From: Aquarana catesbeiana | Taxonomy: Eukaryota; Chordata; Amphibia; Anura; Ranidae | DNA length: 64,000 nucleotides | Assembly: GCF_042186555.1 (NCBI RefSeq) | Contig: NC_133324.1 | Location: forward strand, 69,543,544-69,607,543 | Direction: 5' to 3' | In this document: one piece after another, positions 45,565 to 55,524 of the stretch | How positions within the stretch are numbered: the stretch's first letter is position 1 | Layout: each line of letters begins with the position of its first letter | The notes under the pieces: generated by a model | What the model saw: the letters and a program-made list of their open reading frames with translations, nothing else | Told to the model about the DNA's origin: nothing | Database searches by the model: none | Made by a program: the position numbers and the translations under genes

Positions 45565-47376
45565 ATGAACAATCTTTTAAGCATAGAGAATACCTATAAA
45601 AAACTAACAGGGAACCCCAAGAGAAAGTATGAAAAGAAGTTGAAAACTTTTGTGGAAAAAGGAAAAACTAAGGGAATCCTGAACCCCAAAGAAGCGGAAT
45701 ATATGATATCGAATTCCACTAAAACACCAGTGGTGTATTACACACCCAAAATTCACAAAAGGCTGGAAAAACCACCAGGGAGACCCATCATAAGTGGGAT
45801 CAATTCCATCTTCTCCAGACTTGGAGAATACCTTGACCAATTTCTTAAACCCCTGGTCAAAGAAGGTAAATCCTACTTACGAGACAGTATGCAATTGATA
45901 CAGGAACTTCAGAAGATTAAGGAAGCAGAACACTGGTTGCTTGTGACAATAGACGTTAATTCTCTGTACACAAGTATTGAGCAAAAGGATGGCTTACGGG
46001 GAGCCGAAAAAGCACTACATATGAATACAAGTATGAAACAACAACAAATTAGTTACATCCTAGAAGGGTTGAAACTGGCCATGGAATGTAACTATTTTTG
46101 GTACGATAAGAATTATTACGTACAAACAAAGGGTGTAGCAATGGGAGCTCGCTACGCTCCTAGCGTAGCTAATTTATTTATGGATATGTGGGAAGAAAAA
46201 TACATTTACGGCAAAGACATACCCCAGATCAAAATGTATAAGAGGTACATAGATGACCTCATCATCTTATGGGACGGGACACCAGAAAGCCTTACCGAAT
46301 TTATGGAGGGCCTCAACACAAATAAATATGGTATCACTTTCACCGGGAAGTGGAGTCATGATATGATTGAATACCTGGACCTGGAGATTTTTAAAGCAGG
46401 GAATACATTATCTACCCGTACTTTTTTTAAAGCCACCGACCGTAATGGGTATATTCCCACCTCAAGCTGCCACCATCCACGGTGGAAGTTTAACGTCCCC
46501 AAAGGACAATTATTACGTATACGTCGCAATTGTGACACACGGGAAGACTTTAGTTACCAGGCGGATATTTTAATAAAAAGATTTCAAGAAAAAGGGTATG
46601 AAAAAGATCGACTCCTGAAGCTAAAAGATGAGATTATGCACATGGACAGAGACGGCCTGTTCCAAAGCAGAAACAAAAACAGGAATAAAGGAGTAGACAT
46701 TGCCTTTATCAGCGGGTTTAACTGCCAATTTAAGGATTTTGAACACATAATAAAAAAGTATTGGCCAATCCTCAAGGAAGATCTCATCCTATCAAAAATT
46801 CTCCCTGCAAAACCAAAATTCATTTACAGAAAAGCACCCAGTTTAAGGAACTACCTTGTAAGAAATGTTATAGACCCCCCAAAACCAATTAACATTTGCC
46901 CTGATCTAAAAGGGTTCTTTAGATGCCAAAGATGCCTGCCATGCAGAGTCACAAAAAAGCAACCTAGAAAAAAGATCCTGTTCAAATCACGTACTGATCA
47001 CAGGGAATATAGTATCAACAAATTAATTACATGCCAAAGTACACACGTTACATACGTTATAGAATGCCCCTGCCACCTTCAATATGTGGGCAGAACTACC
47101 CGCCCCCTGTTTGTTCGTATCAGGGAACATATTAAAAATATCAGAAAGGGGTTCCCCAGTCACAGCCTGTCCAGACATTTTGATGAGGCCCACCAAAGAG
47201 ACCCTAGTGGGCTCATCTTTTATGGCATTGATTCTGTACAAGAACACTGGAGGGGGGGAAATAGGGAAACCCTTATTTCCAGAAATGAAACTAGTTGGAT
47301 ATACCAGTTGGGATCCCTTGCCCCCAAAGGGTTAAACCTGGACATCGACCTTAACTGTTATATAGCTAACCCCTAG
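45565..47376 (+). CDS. PLE polyprotein: reverse transcriptase plus GIY-YIG endonuclease, N-terminally truncated
   Basis: 603 codons from ATG 45565 to TAG; the frame is open upstream to 45514, but PLE coding sequence starts only at about 45529 (IILNKKDYQEEM). RT landmarks: RPIISGINSIFSRLGEYLD (residues 73-91), LLVTIDVNSLYTSI with the first catalytic Asp at 130, TKGVAMGARYAPSVANLFMD (188-207), and YKRYIDDLIILW with the catalytic Asp pair at 230-231. A C-terminal GIY-YIG-type nuclease follows (about 493-535): THVTYVIECPCHLQYVGRTT, then RPLFVRIREHI. A Cys-containing linker CPDLKGFFRCQRCLPC precedes it. PLE proteins reverse-transcribe their RNA at nicked or exposed DNA ends. Compared with typical PLE ORFs of about 800 or more residues, the N-terminal part is missing. 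No frameshift or internal stop. ATG 45565 may not be a genuine start. Confidence 0.9.
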   Translation: MNNLLSIENTYKKLTGNPKRKYEKKLKTFVEKGKTKGILNPKEAEYMISNSTKTPVVYYTPKIHKRLEKPPGRPIISGINSIFSRLGEYLDQFLKPLVKEGKSYLRDSMQLIQELQKIKEAEHWLLVTIDVNSLYTSIEQKDGLRGAEKALHMNTSMKQQQISYILEGLKLAMECNYFWYDKNYYVQTKGVAMGARYAPSVANLFMDMWEEKYIYGKDIPQIKMYKRYIDDLIILWDGTPESLTEFMEGLNTNKYGITFTGKWSHDMIEYLDLEIFKAGNTLSTRTFFKATDRNGYIPTSSCHHPRWKFNVPKGQLLRIRRNCDTREDFSYQADILIKRFQEKGYEKDRLLKLKDEIMHMDRDGLFQSRNKNRNKGVDIAFISGFNCQFKDFEHIIKKYWPILKEDLILSKILPAKPKFIYRKAPSLRNYLVRNVIDPPKPINICPDLKGFFRCQRCLPCRVTKKQPRKKILFKSRTDHREYSINKLITCQSTHVTYVIECPCHLQYVGRTTRPLFVRIREHIKNIRKGFPSHSLSRHFDEAHQRDPSGLIFYGIDSVQEHWRGGNRETLISRNETSWIYQLGSLAPKGLNLDIDLNCYIANP

Positions 47377-47910
47377 GGCATGGGACACAACTGGTATATT
47401 TAGGGGCAAGTATATGATGAAGGGACAGTGGATAGTAAGAAAACTTAAATTCAGGATTTAACACGTCCCCACGCTTATGGGTGGGGGGCAGAAGTTCTAT
47501 CTGATTTTACTGTTATTCCTATTTTTAACCTTATTTTATCTTTAAATACAGTAGGGCCTACTATTATAGAGCATTGCCCAAATTAATCTTTTTAGGTATC
47601 TGCTATACATTTTACTAGTCTTATCGAGGTTTCCAGTATATCCTTAATATCCTATATCCTAACCCTGAGAACATAGACATACATGCCAGATAAGACCCAC
47701 TCACATTTAACATTCACTGCGTAAAAGACATATATTAATATAGAACTTTTCACCAATTTTTAATTTATTTTATTTCATTTTATTTTTATTTACTATTAAT
47801 TTACTTTCAGCTTTATTCTATTTAATCTGGTATTTATCATGAATACCTTATAGTATTGCTCTCTATCTTTATAGCCACATATCTCCATTTTTGCTGAATA
47901 ATTTTAATTA

Positions 47911-47941
<31 letters not shown>

Positions 47942-49159
47942 CACTTTTTTCTTAATTTTCCATATATATATCTGTTTTATTCTGCTATAAATAATTTTTT
48001 TTTGCACTCTGTTAAAAATTACTCTACCCTGTGGATAATTTTAACCAATATAATTACGTTTTTAAAAATGACAGATTTTGGATTACAGTGCACTTTATGC
48101 ATATTGGTCTCGTAGCACCAACCATGTAGCTAGGGATATAAATAATGGTTCCAATGTAATGATCACTATGTAACCAATTATCACCCCTGTGTATGTGCAT
48201 ATATGGATCCTAGAGCTTAGGCTATTTGTCGTGTCCCCCTCATCTGTATATCTGGAGGTACCTTGTTTACATCTAGGGGAGATACCACTTAGCCTGTAGG
48301 CTCCTCTGTATTATTCGAAATCACACATACCTGGCAATAGGTTATGCACTCTAACCAAATCTAATAATTTATATATATATTTTATTATGCATATTTTAAT
48401 TGCTTATTTTTATTTTTATTTCAATAAAAAGTCACTTTTTATCGTGGTACAGCGGCCCCGTACTATGAAAACATCCCCTTGGTGCACTTTTGGTTGCGTC
48501 CATTATGCAATTGGGGGAGGCACTAGGGAGCCCGCAGGTCTATAATAAGTGTGGAGCGTGAGGCGGTGACACCGTCTTTGATAACGTCCTATGACGAAAC
48601 GCGTAAGGCGGAGTCACGCTAGGCGGAGTCACGCTCACACGTCACACCCGGAAGCCGTGGTTGCAACGCAAGCTGGGACGCACGCCGTCTTTGGCTTCCT
48701 GGTTCCGCGTATCGTACAGCCGCGCTGTACCGGGTTAGTCGCTTGCCATTATAATCTGTAATGAACAATTTTAAATAAAAGAAGACTTACTTCACTATGC
48801 AAGTCCCCTGTTTCTTCTTCTATATGGAGGAAAACACATTGATCTACTGAGGAAATACGGAGGAGCCCATCCCTGAACAAAGCCTGCTGGAGACCCCACA
48901 CCGAGCCATTGGGATACACCCACGGACAACCGGAGGCAACCAGGAAATACACAGGAATCTTCACTCTAGAAACCCACTCTATGCCTGCTACCCCTGCAGG
49001 GGTGACTACTTCTGGTGAGTGGGGATCACATTGGGGGGGAGCACCTGGAGTCACCAATTTTTCTTGTCTCTGAAGAGCACAGAAGTCACCGTTGACATAT
49101 TCACCCACTTTTTTAAAAAAAGTTTGGACTGCACACAGTCGGGACGCTTTATAATTTAC
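47377..49159 (+). other. PLE 3' noncoding region
   Basis: AT-rich, with a long T run at 47918-47940. The block 48430-48760 holds TTTCAATAAAAAG, then TCCTATGACGAAACGCGTAAGG (48590), direct repeats AGGCGGAGTCACGCT (48607 and 48622), and GC-rich sequence. ATGACGAAACGCG parallels other PLE-like relics in the window. ORFs here are not convincing. Confidence 0.6.
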
Positions 49160-49743
49160 TTATTATTTTTTATTTATTTTTGATCCATTGGACTCTGTTC
49201 ATAGTTTTTTTATAGCTCTCTTGTCACAATTATATAGTTGCAAATGCAGTTTTGATATATGTATATTCTATTTTAAACAGGTCACAGCACATACGGTTTG
49301 AGATACATATAATCTTTTCTATGCTCTAATCACAATTAGCCCATGCAGGGTACAGGTTTCGAAAATATAGGTGTAGTAAGTGGTGGCACTCCACAAACAT
49401 TCCACCTTGAAACACTAATTCTTGTACTGTATATAATGTATGTACACATTGAGACCTGTTTGAGTTTGCACCGCTAGTGATATTCTTTTTAAAGGGATTT
49501 TGTCTCTGGATGTTACACATTACCACACATTAAGGGCGTCTGCCAAAGGGACATATTGTCACAGTTTAGACACTGGACACCATTATCACTCAGTATTATT
49601 ATTTTTACAAACCTAATACACTTTTATGGAATTAAGTACAGTGTGGTAGAAACATTGAGATAGTAATATCCTCGTTCATTTTATGACATAGGTAATCATT
49701 ATAAGACACATATAGGGTAGCGCCATTTCCCCACCTATTATAT
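49160..49743 (+). repeat. Right (3') arm of the PLE
   Basis: Terminal ~584 bases ending GCGCCATTTCCCCACC and TATTATAT. Inverted partner at 44945-45527. The small ORF in this arm appears in both copies and is a repeat shadow. Confidence 0.9.
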
Positions 49744-50447
49744 CGAAAAGTCCGACCGTGTGTACGCGGCATAACGGTCGGATTTTAGGCAAACAGTCTG
49801 TCATCATACAATTCCCTGCCGAAAATCCAATCGCGTGTACGAGGCTTTAGTGTCCGATTTGTCCGCCGCAATGTCGCAGTCCTGCTGATCGCCGCCATTA
49901 CTAGTAAAAAATAAATAGATAAAAATTCCATAAATATATCCCATAGTTTGTAGACGCGATAACTTTTGCGCAAACCAATAATCAATAAATCAATAAACTT
50001 ACTGGGATCAAAAATATGTAGCAGAATACATATTGGCCTAAATTGATGAAGAAATTTTGTTTTTTTTTACATTTTTTTTTTTTTATTGGATATGTTTTAT
50101 AGCAGAAAGTAAAAAAAATTATTTTTTTTTTAAATTGTCGGGCTTTTTTTTGTTTATAGAGCAAAAAAAAAAATATACCACCAAAGAAAGCTCTATTTGT
50201 GGGAGAAAAAACAACTTACCTTTTATTTGGTTACAGCGTTGCACAACCGCGCAATCGTCCGTTAAAGTAACGCTGTGCCGTATCGCAAAAAAAGTCCTGG
50301 TCATGAAGGGGGATGGGGGTAAATCTTCCAGAGCTGAAGTGGTTAAACACTTCTGTGAGATCTGCAGCTATCTATGTACTACGTCTACTCCCAGAGCTCA
50401 GGTGGGGTTGCAGTCACCCGTCCTCTGCCATGGCAGAACAAGCTCAG

Positions 50448-50820
50448 TAAAGTGGGGTACACACTATTCGAAAATCGGGCGAACGGTCGTCCAATTTTTC
50501 TTGATGTTTCACAGCAAATCAGAACCGATAAAAGAAAATTCCTACAAATATTGTCGTACGACAAAGGCTTTTTTTTGGTTGTTGTTTCTGATCATGCGCA
50601 GTCTTTCTTTTTTTCTTGTACGAAAACTGTACACATTAAACGAAAATCGTTCGTTCCGTTCCCGTCCAAGAAAAATTTTGGACTGTGTCCCTTCGGGAAT
50701 TTTTGTGCGAAAATTCGGAATTGGCTGTCGAAAGTTGTGTACACACTATAAGAAAATCGGAGGAAAAATTCTTTGGACGAGAATGTTCGCCGATTTTCTT
50801 ATAGTGTGTACCAGCCTTTA
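50448..50820. mobile_element. Harbinger-like MITE
   Basis: Inverted ends TAAAGTGGGGTACACACTA and TAGTGTGTACCAGCCTTTA. Subterminal CGAAAATCGG/CCGATTTTC pairs. ORFs inside are repeat shadows. Confidence 0.6.
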
Positions 50821-50924
50821 GAGTAGTACCGTATTCTACACACAGGTGGCGATATGAAGTCATAAGCATTCAGTGAAATAAAGTTGGGCCATTATCTTGA
50901 TGAACATCCCAAACTGGATGGACT

Positions 50925-50972
50925 TGTGTCTTTTTTCAACCTGACTAACTATGTAACTATGTAACTATGTAA
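50925..50972 (+). mobile_element. CR1 3' tail fragment
   Basis: GACTTGTGTCTTTTTTCAACC then CTGACTAACTATGTAACTATG is the sense form of the CR1 terminus. About 50 bases. Confidence 0.65.
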
Positions 50973-50974
50973 AT

Positions 50975-51643
50975 AAGGAAAAAAAAAACAGTTGATTGTG
51001 TTCCACCCGTTAACGTGTTTTCTTGCTTCTGGCACAATTGTCTCTTTTAAAAATAAATTACCCACTGGCATCTGTGGGTTGTACAAATTAAAGCAGAACA
51101 CAAGCCAATTTCAAGATCATCATGAACTGAAGCCCATTAAAGATTTAAAATAATAAAACCAGCTTTTGATGTAATATTCACCTTCATTCTAGAGCTCTGC
51201 AGTACTTTTTTTCTGCCACTAGATGTCCTCAGTTTGATGGCAAGTGTCATTCAACCCACTTTCACAGAGCCCAGGTCACCCTGGCCCTGCCACATCCTGT
51301 GACTGGAAGGAAAAAAAAAAACATTTGATTGCACTCCACCCGTTACATGTTTTTATTGCTTCTGGCACAGTTGTCTCTTTTACGAACAAATTACCCACTG
51401 GCAGCTGTGGGTAGTACAAATTAAAGCAGAACTTAAGCCAATTTCAAGATCATCATGAATAGCAGTCGATTAAAGATTAAAATAACAAAACCGGCTTTTG
51501 TTGTAATATTCACCTTCAATCCAGAGCACTGCAGTACTTATTTCTGCCACTAGATGTCCTCGGTTTTAATGGTAAGTATCATTCAACCCACTTTTACAGA
51601 GCCCAGGTCATCCTAAACCCTCCACAGCCTGTGACTGGGCACT
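50975..51643. repeat. Tandem duplication of a ~331-bp unit
   Basis: AAGGAAAAAAAAAC begins at about 50975 and again at about 51306. Both copies contain TTGCTTCTGGCACA, AATTACCCACTGGCA, CAATTTCAAGATCATCATGA, TTTCTGCCACTAGATGTCCT and CATCCTGTGACTGG-like endings. The copies differ at many scattered sites, so this is an old duplication. Confidence 0.85.
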
Positions 51644-51932
51644 GAAAGGAGAAGTAGTGATGAACTTATGAACCAGGATTTCTGACCAAATACCTTCAGC
51701 TTGCTCTCCAGATGTAAAACAAAGCTAAAGAAAATTCCCAGCTCAACTTGTCAGCCAGCCTCTGCCTATCCATTATAATGCATGTGGTTCTACTATGGAG
51801 GCTCTCAAAAATGTATAGAGTTAGGACTGCGGATAATAATGGGATGCCTTGTCGTGGCCTCCTCAGCTTACGCATGTATTTGCAAATGCGTGCAAACTAA
51901 ACCTCTGTTTTTAAAGCAAACTGTTAGACAGA

Positions 51933-53206
51933 CAAGGCCGGTGCTACCACTAGGCAAACTAGGCAGCCGCCTAGGGAGCACTGCTGCCTAGGGCGCCCAG
52001 CCACTGGTGTTCCTACTCTCTTCTCTTCTTAGCAAATAACTAAGTCTCAGCATCAGCAGGCAGCCGCTGCTCCATTCGCACATGTCAGAGGCGCAGCGGC
52101 GATGGAGGACTGTGTCTGTGTCCAAACTCCCAAATGAATGGAAGCAAGCAAACATTCATTGATGGGCACTGGTAGGCTTCATTTGATAGGCGCTGGTGAG
52201 GCTGCATTGATGGGCGCTGGTAGGCTGCATTGATGGGCGCTGGTAGGCTGCATTTGATGGGTGCTAAAAGGCTGCATTTGATGGACGCTGGTGAGGCTGC
52301 ATTTGATGGGTTGCTAAAGGGCTGCATTTGATGGATGCTGGTGAGGCTGCATTTGATGGGCGCTGGTAGACTGCATTGATGGGCGCTGGTAGGCTGCATT
52401 TGATGGACTCTGGTGAGGCTGCATTTGATGGACTCTGGTGAGGCTGCATTTGATGGGCGCTGGTAGGCTGCATTTGATGGGTGCTGGTGAGGCTGCATTT
52501 GATGGGCGCTGGTAGACTGCATTGATGGGCGCTGGTAGGCTGCATTTGATGGACTCTAGTGAGGCTGCATTTGATGGGCGCTGGTAGGCTGCATTTGATG
52601 GGTGCTGGTGAGGCTACATTTGATGGGCGCTGGTAGACTGCATTGATGGGCGCTGGTAGGCTGCATTTGATGGGCGCTGGTAGGCTGCATTTGATGGGTG
52701 CTGGTGAGGCTACATTTGATGGGCGCTGGTAGACTGCATTGATGGGCGCTGGTAGGCTGCATTTGATGGGCGCTGGTGAGGCTGCATTGATGGGCACTGG
52801 TAGATTGCATTGATGGGCGCTGGTAGGCTGCATTTGATGGGTGCTGGTGAGGCTGCATTTGATGGGCGCTGGTAGACTGCATTGATGGGCGCTGGTAGGC
52901 TGCATTTGATGGGCACTGGTGAGGCTGCATTTGATGGGCGCTGGTGAGGCTGCATTGATGGGCGCTGGTAGGCTGCATTTGATGGGCGCTGGTGAGGCTG
53001 CATTTGATGGGCGCTGGTGAGGCTGCATTTGATGGGCGCTGGTAGACTGCATTGATGGGCACTGGAAGGCTGCATTTAAAGGGCACTTCATTAAAAAGAT
53101 GGGGTATACATGGGCAGGGCAAAAGTGGTGGAGTCAGGGGTGGGGCCAAGGGGGGTGGCAAAATGTGGTTTCATCTAGGGTGTCAAAAATCCTTGCACCA
53201 GCCCTG
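51933..53206. mobile_element. hAT-type element with internal minisatellite
   Basis: Ends CAAGGCCGGTGC and GCACCAGCCCTG are flanked by a perfect 8-bp duplication TAGACAGA (51925-51932, 53207-53214). Subterminal CCTAGGG occurs on both sides. Nearly all of the inside is a 23-25-bp tandem array. No transposase. Confidence 0.85.
52150..53085. repeat. Minisatellite, 23-25-bp unit
   Basis: Tandem units of GGCTGCATTTGATGGGCGCT plus GGTGA or GGTA, with two interleaved variants (GGTGAGGC and GGTAGACTGCATTGATGG). Long minus-strand ORFs (up to 275 codons, repeating SAHQCSLPAPIK) come from this array and are not genes. Confidence 0.95.
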
Positions 53207-53214
53207 TAGACAGA

Positions 53215-53689
53215 ACAATTTGGTTGGTTGCAGGCTGGTTTGGTTTTGTTTTACATATGTTGCCCTTCCATGTGCTCCTTGCAGTGAAGCCAGTTATAGG
53301 TGGGGGCAGTGGCTATTTGTTTGTATTGCTCTTCAGATGGTATGCATATTATTCTCATTTAAATAGTCTGATAACAGATCCTTGTCAGCCAACGCTCTGT
53401 GATTGGAGGAAGGCAGATGAAAGTCACAATTTCCCCTCCCCTTTTCATAGAGTGCATTGCAGTCATTGAAAAGAATGCGAGACGTTTACTAAATGAAGGA
53501 GCTGGAGCGCGAACGACCTGCAGGGATCTGAGTACATCAGCTGGAGATGCAACCGGGATTGTAACTAAGATTGCTGAAGACCTTGGGCACCTTTTGGGTG
53601 TTCTAAAGAAAGTAATGATGTGGCGTGCCGTGGTGAACCGCTACATTCCACTAACAGTGAGAGGGGCTTAAAGGGGTATTGTTAAATTA
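53215..53689. other. Spacer with an unassigned 90-codon ORF
   Basis: The plus-strand ORF 53399-53671 (IECIAVIEKNARRLLNEG, then GIVTKIAEDLGHLLGVLKKV) has a faint helix-turn-helix look that could be a mariner remnant. I could not place it in any family. Confidence 0.25.
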
Positions 53690-54610
53690 AACGGGAGCCT
53701 ACTCTTCTCTGGGTCAGGAGTAAGTAACTCACACCTCTCAGGGGGAAGTAATGTACATAGTGCAGAGCTTAGGGGTAAGTAACACACGGCGTGCAGGGGT
53801 CAGGATTAGGTAACATGCTGAGATCATGAGTAAGTAAAGTGCAGAACTCAGGATTAGGAAACATGCAGAGCACTGGGGTCAGAAGTAAGTAACACACAGA
53901 GTGCAAGGGTCAGAAGTAAGTAAAAAACAGAGCACAGGGGTCAGAAGTAAATAACACACAGAGCACTGGGGTCAGAAGTAAGTAACACACAGAGTGCATG
54001 GGTCAGGATTACGTAACATGCTGAGATCATGAGTAAAAAAAAGTGCAGAACTCAGGATTAAGAAACATGCAGAGCACTGGGGTCAGAAGTAAGTAAAACA
54101 CAGAGTGCAGGGGTCAGAAGTAAGTAACAGACAGAGCACTGGAATCAGAAGTAAGTAAAACACAGAGCACTGGAATCAGAAGTAAGTAACACAGAGTGCT
54201 CAGGGGTCAGAAGTAACTAACACACAGGGGGTTATTTACGAAAGGCAATTTGCAGTTGCTCTAAATCTAAGGAGTAGATCTGAAATGAGGGGAAGCTCTG
54301 CTGATTTTATCATCCAATCATGTGCAAGCTAAAATGCTGTTTTTTATTTTCCTTGCATGTCAACCTCGGCTTTACAGTGACTTCACTTGCAGTGCACTTG
54401 TAGTGCAAAGTGGAGTTGCCTTTAGTAAATAACCCCCACAGTGCGCAGAGGTCAGAAGTAAGTAACAAACAGAGCACTGGGGTCAGAAGTAAGTAACACT
54501 CACAGTGCAGGGGTCAGAAGTAACTAACACACAGAAGTTCAAGTTCAAGGGCCAATACTAAGTTACTAAGTAATGCACGGAGCGCACGGTTTAAGAGTAA
54601 GTAGCGCACA
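53690..54610. repeat. Minisatellite, 31-bp unit, first block
   Basis: Units such as GGGTCAGAAGTAAGTAACAC plus ACAGAGTGCAG (31 bp) are irregularly mutated and interrupted by a family D MITE at 54228-54438. Confidence 0.9.
54228..54438. mobile_element. Family D MITE, full copy
   Basis: GGGGGTTATTTACGAAAGGC and GCCTTTAGTAAATAACCCCC ends lie inside the minisatellite, flanked by ACA on each side. Same family as 23189-23455. Confidence 0.8.
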
Positions 54611-54913
54611 GAGCTCAGGATTAAGGCAGTATTAAACCCAAAAGCAATCATTTATTATATTGCATCTTACCAATTCTTAGATGCGATGGGTGTATCCGAT
54701 TTCTTTTTTAGGCTTTCTTTCCTTTATTTTCACCTAGTGATCCTGCCAGTAAGTCTGTTGTTTTCCTGCAGATGTAGCAGTTACAGGACTGAGACTAACC
54801 ATTTACCCTGACAGGGTTACTTACAGAGATCAGCTTTTATTTATTGATGTTAAAAAAAAAACTGTTTGCTGTAACTGTTTATAAAGTGTGAGCTGGAGTT
54901 TGTCTTCAGTTTG
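54611..54913. other. Short spacer in the minisatellite region
   Basis: TTAAGGCAGTATTAAACCC at 54622 may be a TTAA-type MITE end. No right end identified. Nothing coding. Confidence 0.35.
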
Positions 54914-55352
54914 TTATGCCCTGTACACACGGTCGGACTTTGTTCGGACATTCCGACAACAAAATCCTAGGATTTTTCCGACGGATGTTGGCTCGAACTT
55001 GTCTTGCATACACACGGTCACACAAAGTTGTCGGAAAATCCGATCGTTCTGAACGCGGTGACGTAAAACACGTACGTCGGGACTATAAACGGGGCAGTGG
55101 CCAATAGCTTTCATCTCTTTATTTATTCTGAGCATGCATGGCACTTTGTCCGTCGGATTTGTATACACACGATCGGAATTTCCGACAACGGATTTTGTTG
55201 TCGGAAAATTTTATATCCTGCTCTCAAACTTTGTGTGTCGGAAATTCCGATGGAAAATGTGTGATGGAGCCTACACACGGTCGGAATTTCCGACAACAAG
55301 GTCCTATCACACATTTTCCATCGGAAAATCCGACCGTGTGTATGGGGCATAA
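54914..55352. mobile_element. Harbinger-like MITE, ACACAC-type ends
   Basis: TTATGCCCTGTACACACGG at the left and CCGTGTGTATGGGGCATAA at the right are inverted. Inside are many GTCGGAATTTCCGAC-like palindromes. Related to the inner MITE at 44421. ORFs here are shadows. Confidence 0.7.
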
Positions 55353-55524
55353 GTGTATTTAAATTTAACACTCCCCTCCCCCCAGGCTGACAATGCTGCT
55401 GTCCAAAGGTGCCCCATGTGCTCCTTCATCCTGAGTGGAGGCACTCTAATACCAGAAGTGTGTTACTGGCCAGATCACCAGATTAAAACAGAGGGAAAAA
55501 AGCCTAAAAAATGAAAAATAATGC

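Larger units (their letters stand above)
44859..49743 (+). mobile_element. Penelope-like retroelement (PLE), 5'-truncated, with inverted terminal arms
   Basis: A 16-bp duplication CGAAAAGTCaGACCGT (44843-44858) and CGAAAAGTCcGACCGT (49744-49759) flanks the insertion. In order it holds ~86 bases of extra left sequence, an inverted copy of its own 3' end (44945-45527), an RT/GIY-YIG ORF truncated at its N-terminus, a long 3' region, and the 3' end (49160-49743). Inverted or tandem terminal copies and 5' truncation are known for PLEs. By eye the two arms differ at few positions, so insertion is probably recent relative to its neighbours. Confidence 0.85.
44421..49774. mobile_element. Harbinger-like MITE (inner), split by a PLE
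   Basis: TAA at 44421-44423 and 49772-49774 flanks inverted ends TGCCGCGTACACACGG and CCGTGTGTACGCGGCA. Own sequence: 44421-44858 and 49744-49774. Numerous AAGTCCGxCGGAC motifs inside. Confidence 0.75.
41865..49849. mobile_element. Harbinger-like MITE (outer), split by insertions
   Basis: The left end AAGCCTCGTATACACGATCC (41867) and the right end ATCGCGTGTACGAGGCTT (49847) are inverted. The right flank has TTA; the left flank reads GTA/TAA and may be mutated. Own sequence: 41865-42012, about 44171-44420 and about 49775-49849. Its host is family A at GTGTCA/GTGTCC. Confidence 0.6.
40443..50346 (+). mobile_element. Family A repeat expanded to ~10 kb by nested insertions
   Basis: The left end TTAACCACTTCATGACCG (40443) and the right end GAGCTGAAGTGGTTAA (50346) are the two termini of one family A element. 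Its own sequence is present only at 40443-40557, 41436-41864 and 49850-50346. These join in the same order as in the copy at 20226-21226: ATGTGATCCTGCACTTCC, GATCACTGTATTAGTGTCAC, then GTGTCCGATTTGTCCGCC and ATGTCGCAGTCC. The rest is nested elements. Frame-spanning ORFs at 50057-50821 are chance. Confidence 0.75.

Noticed and set aside
50057..50821. 254-codon plus-strand ORF rich in Phe/Lys
   Set aside because: Runs from family A poly-T tracts through a MITE; no domain, and composition set by homopolymers.
52264..53091. 275-codon minus-strand ORF with repeating SAHQCSLPAPIK motif
   Set aside because: It lies wholly in a 23-25-bp minisatellite and is open in several frames; there is no start context or nonrepeat coding sequence.
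53399..53671. 90-codon ORF with a possible helix-turn-helix
   Set aside because: Resemblance to mariner DNA-binding domains is too vague, with no catalytic domain or inverted repeats nearby. Listed only as an unassigned ORF within a spacer.
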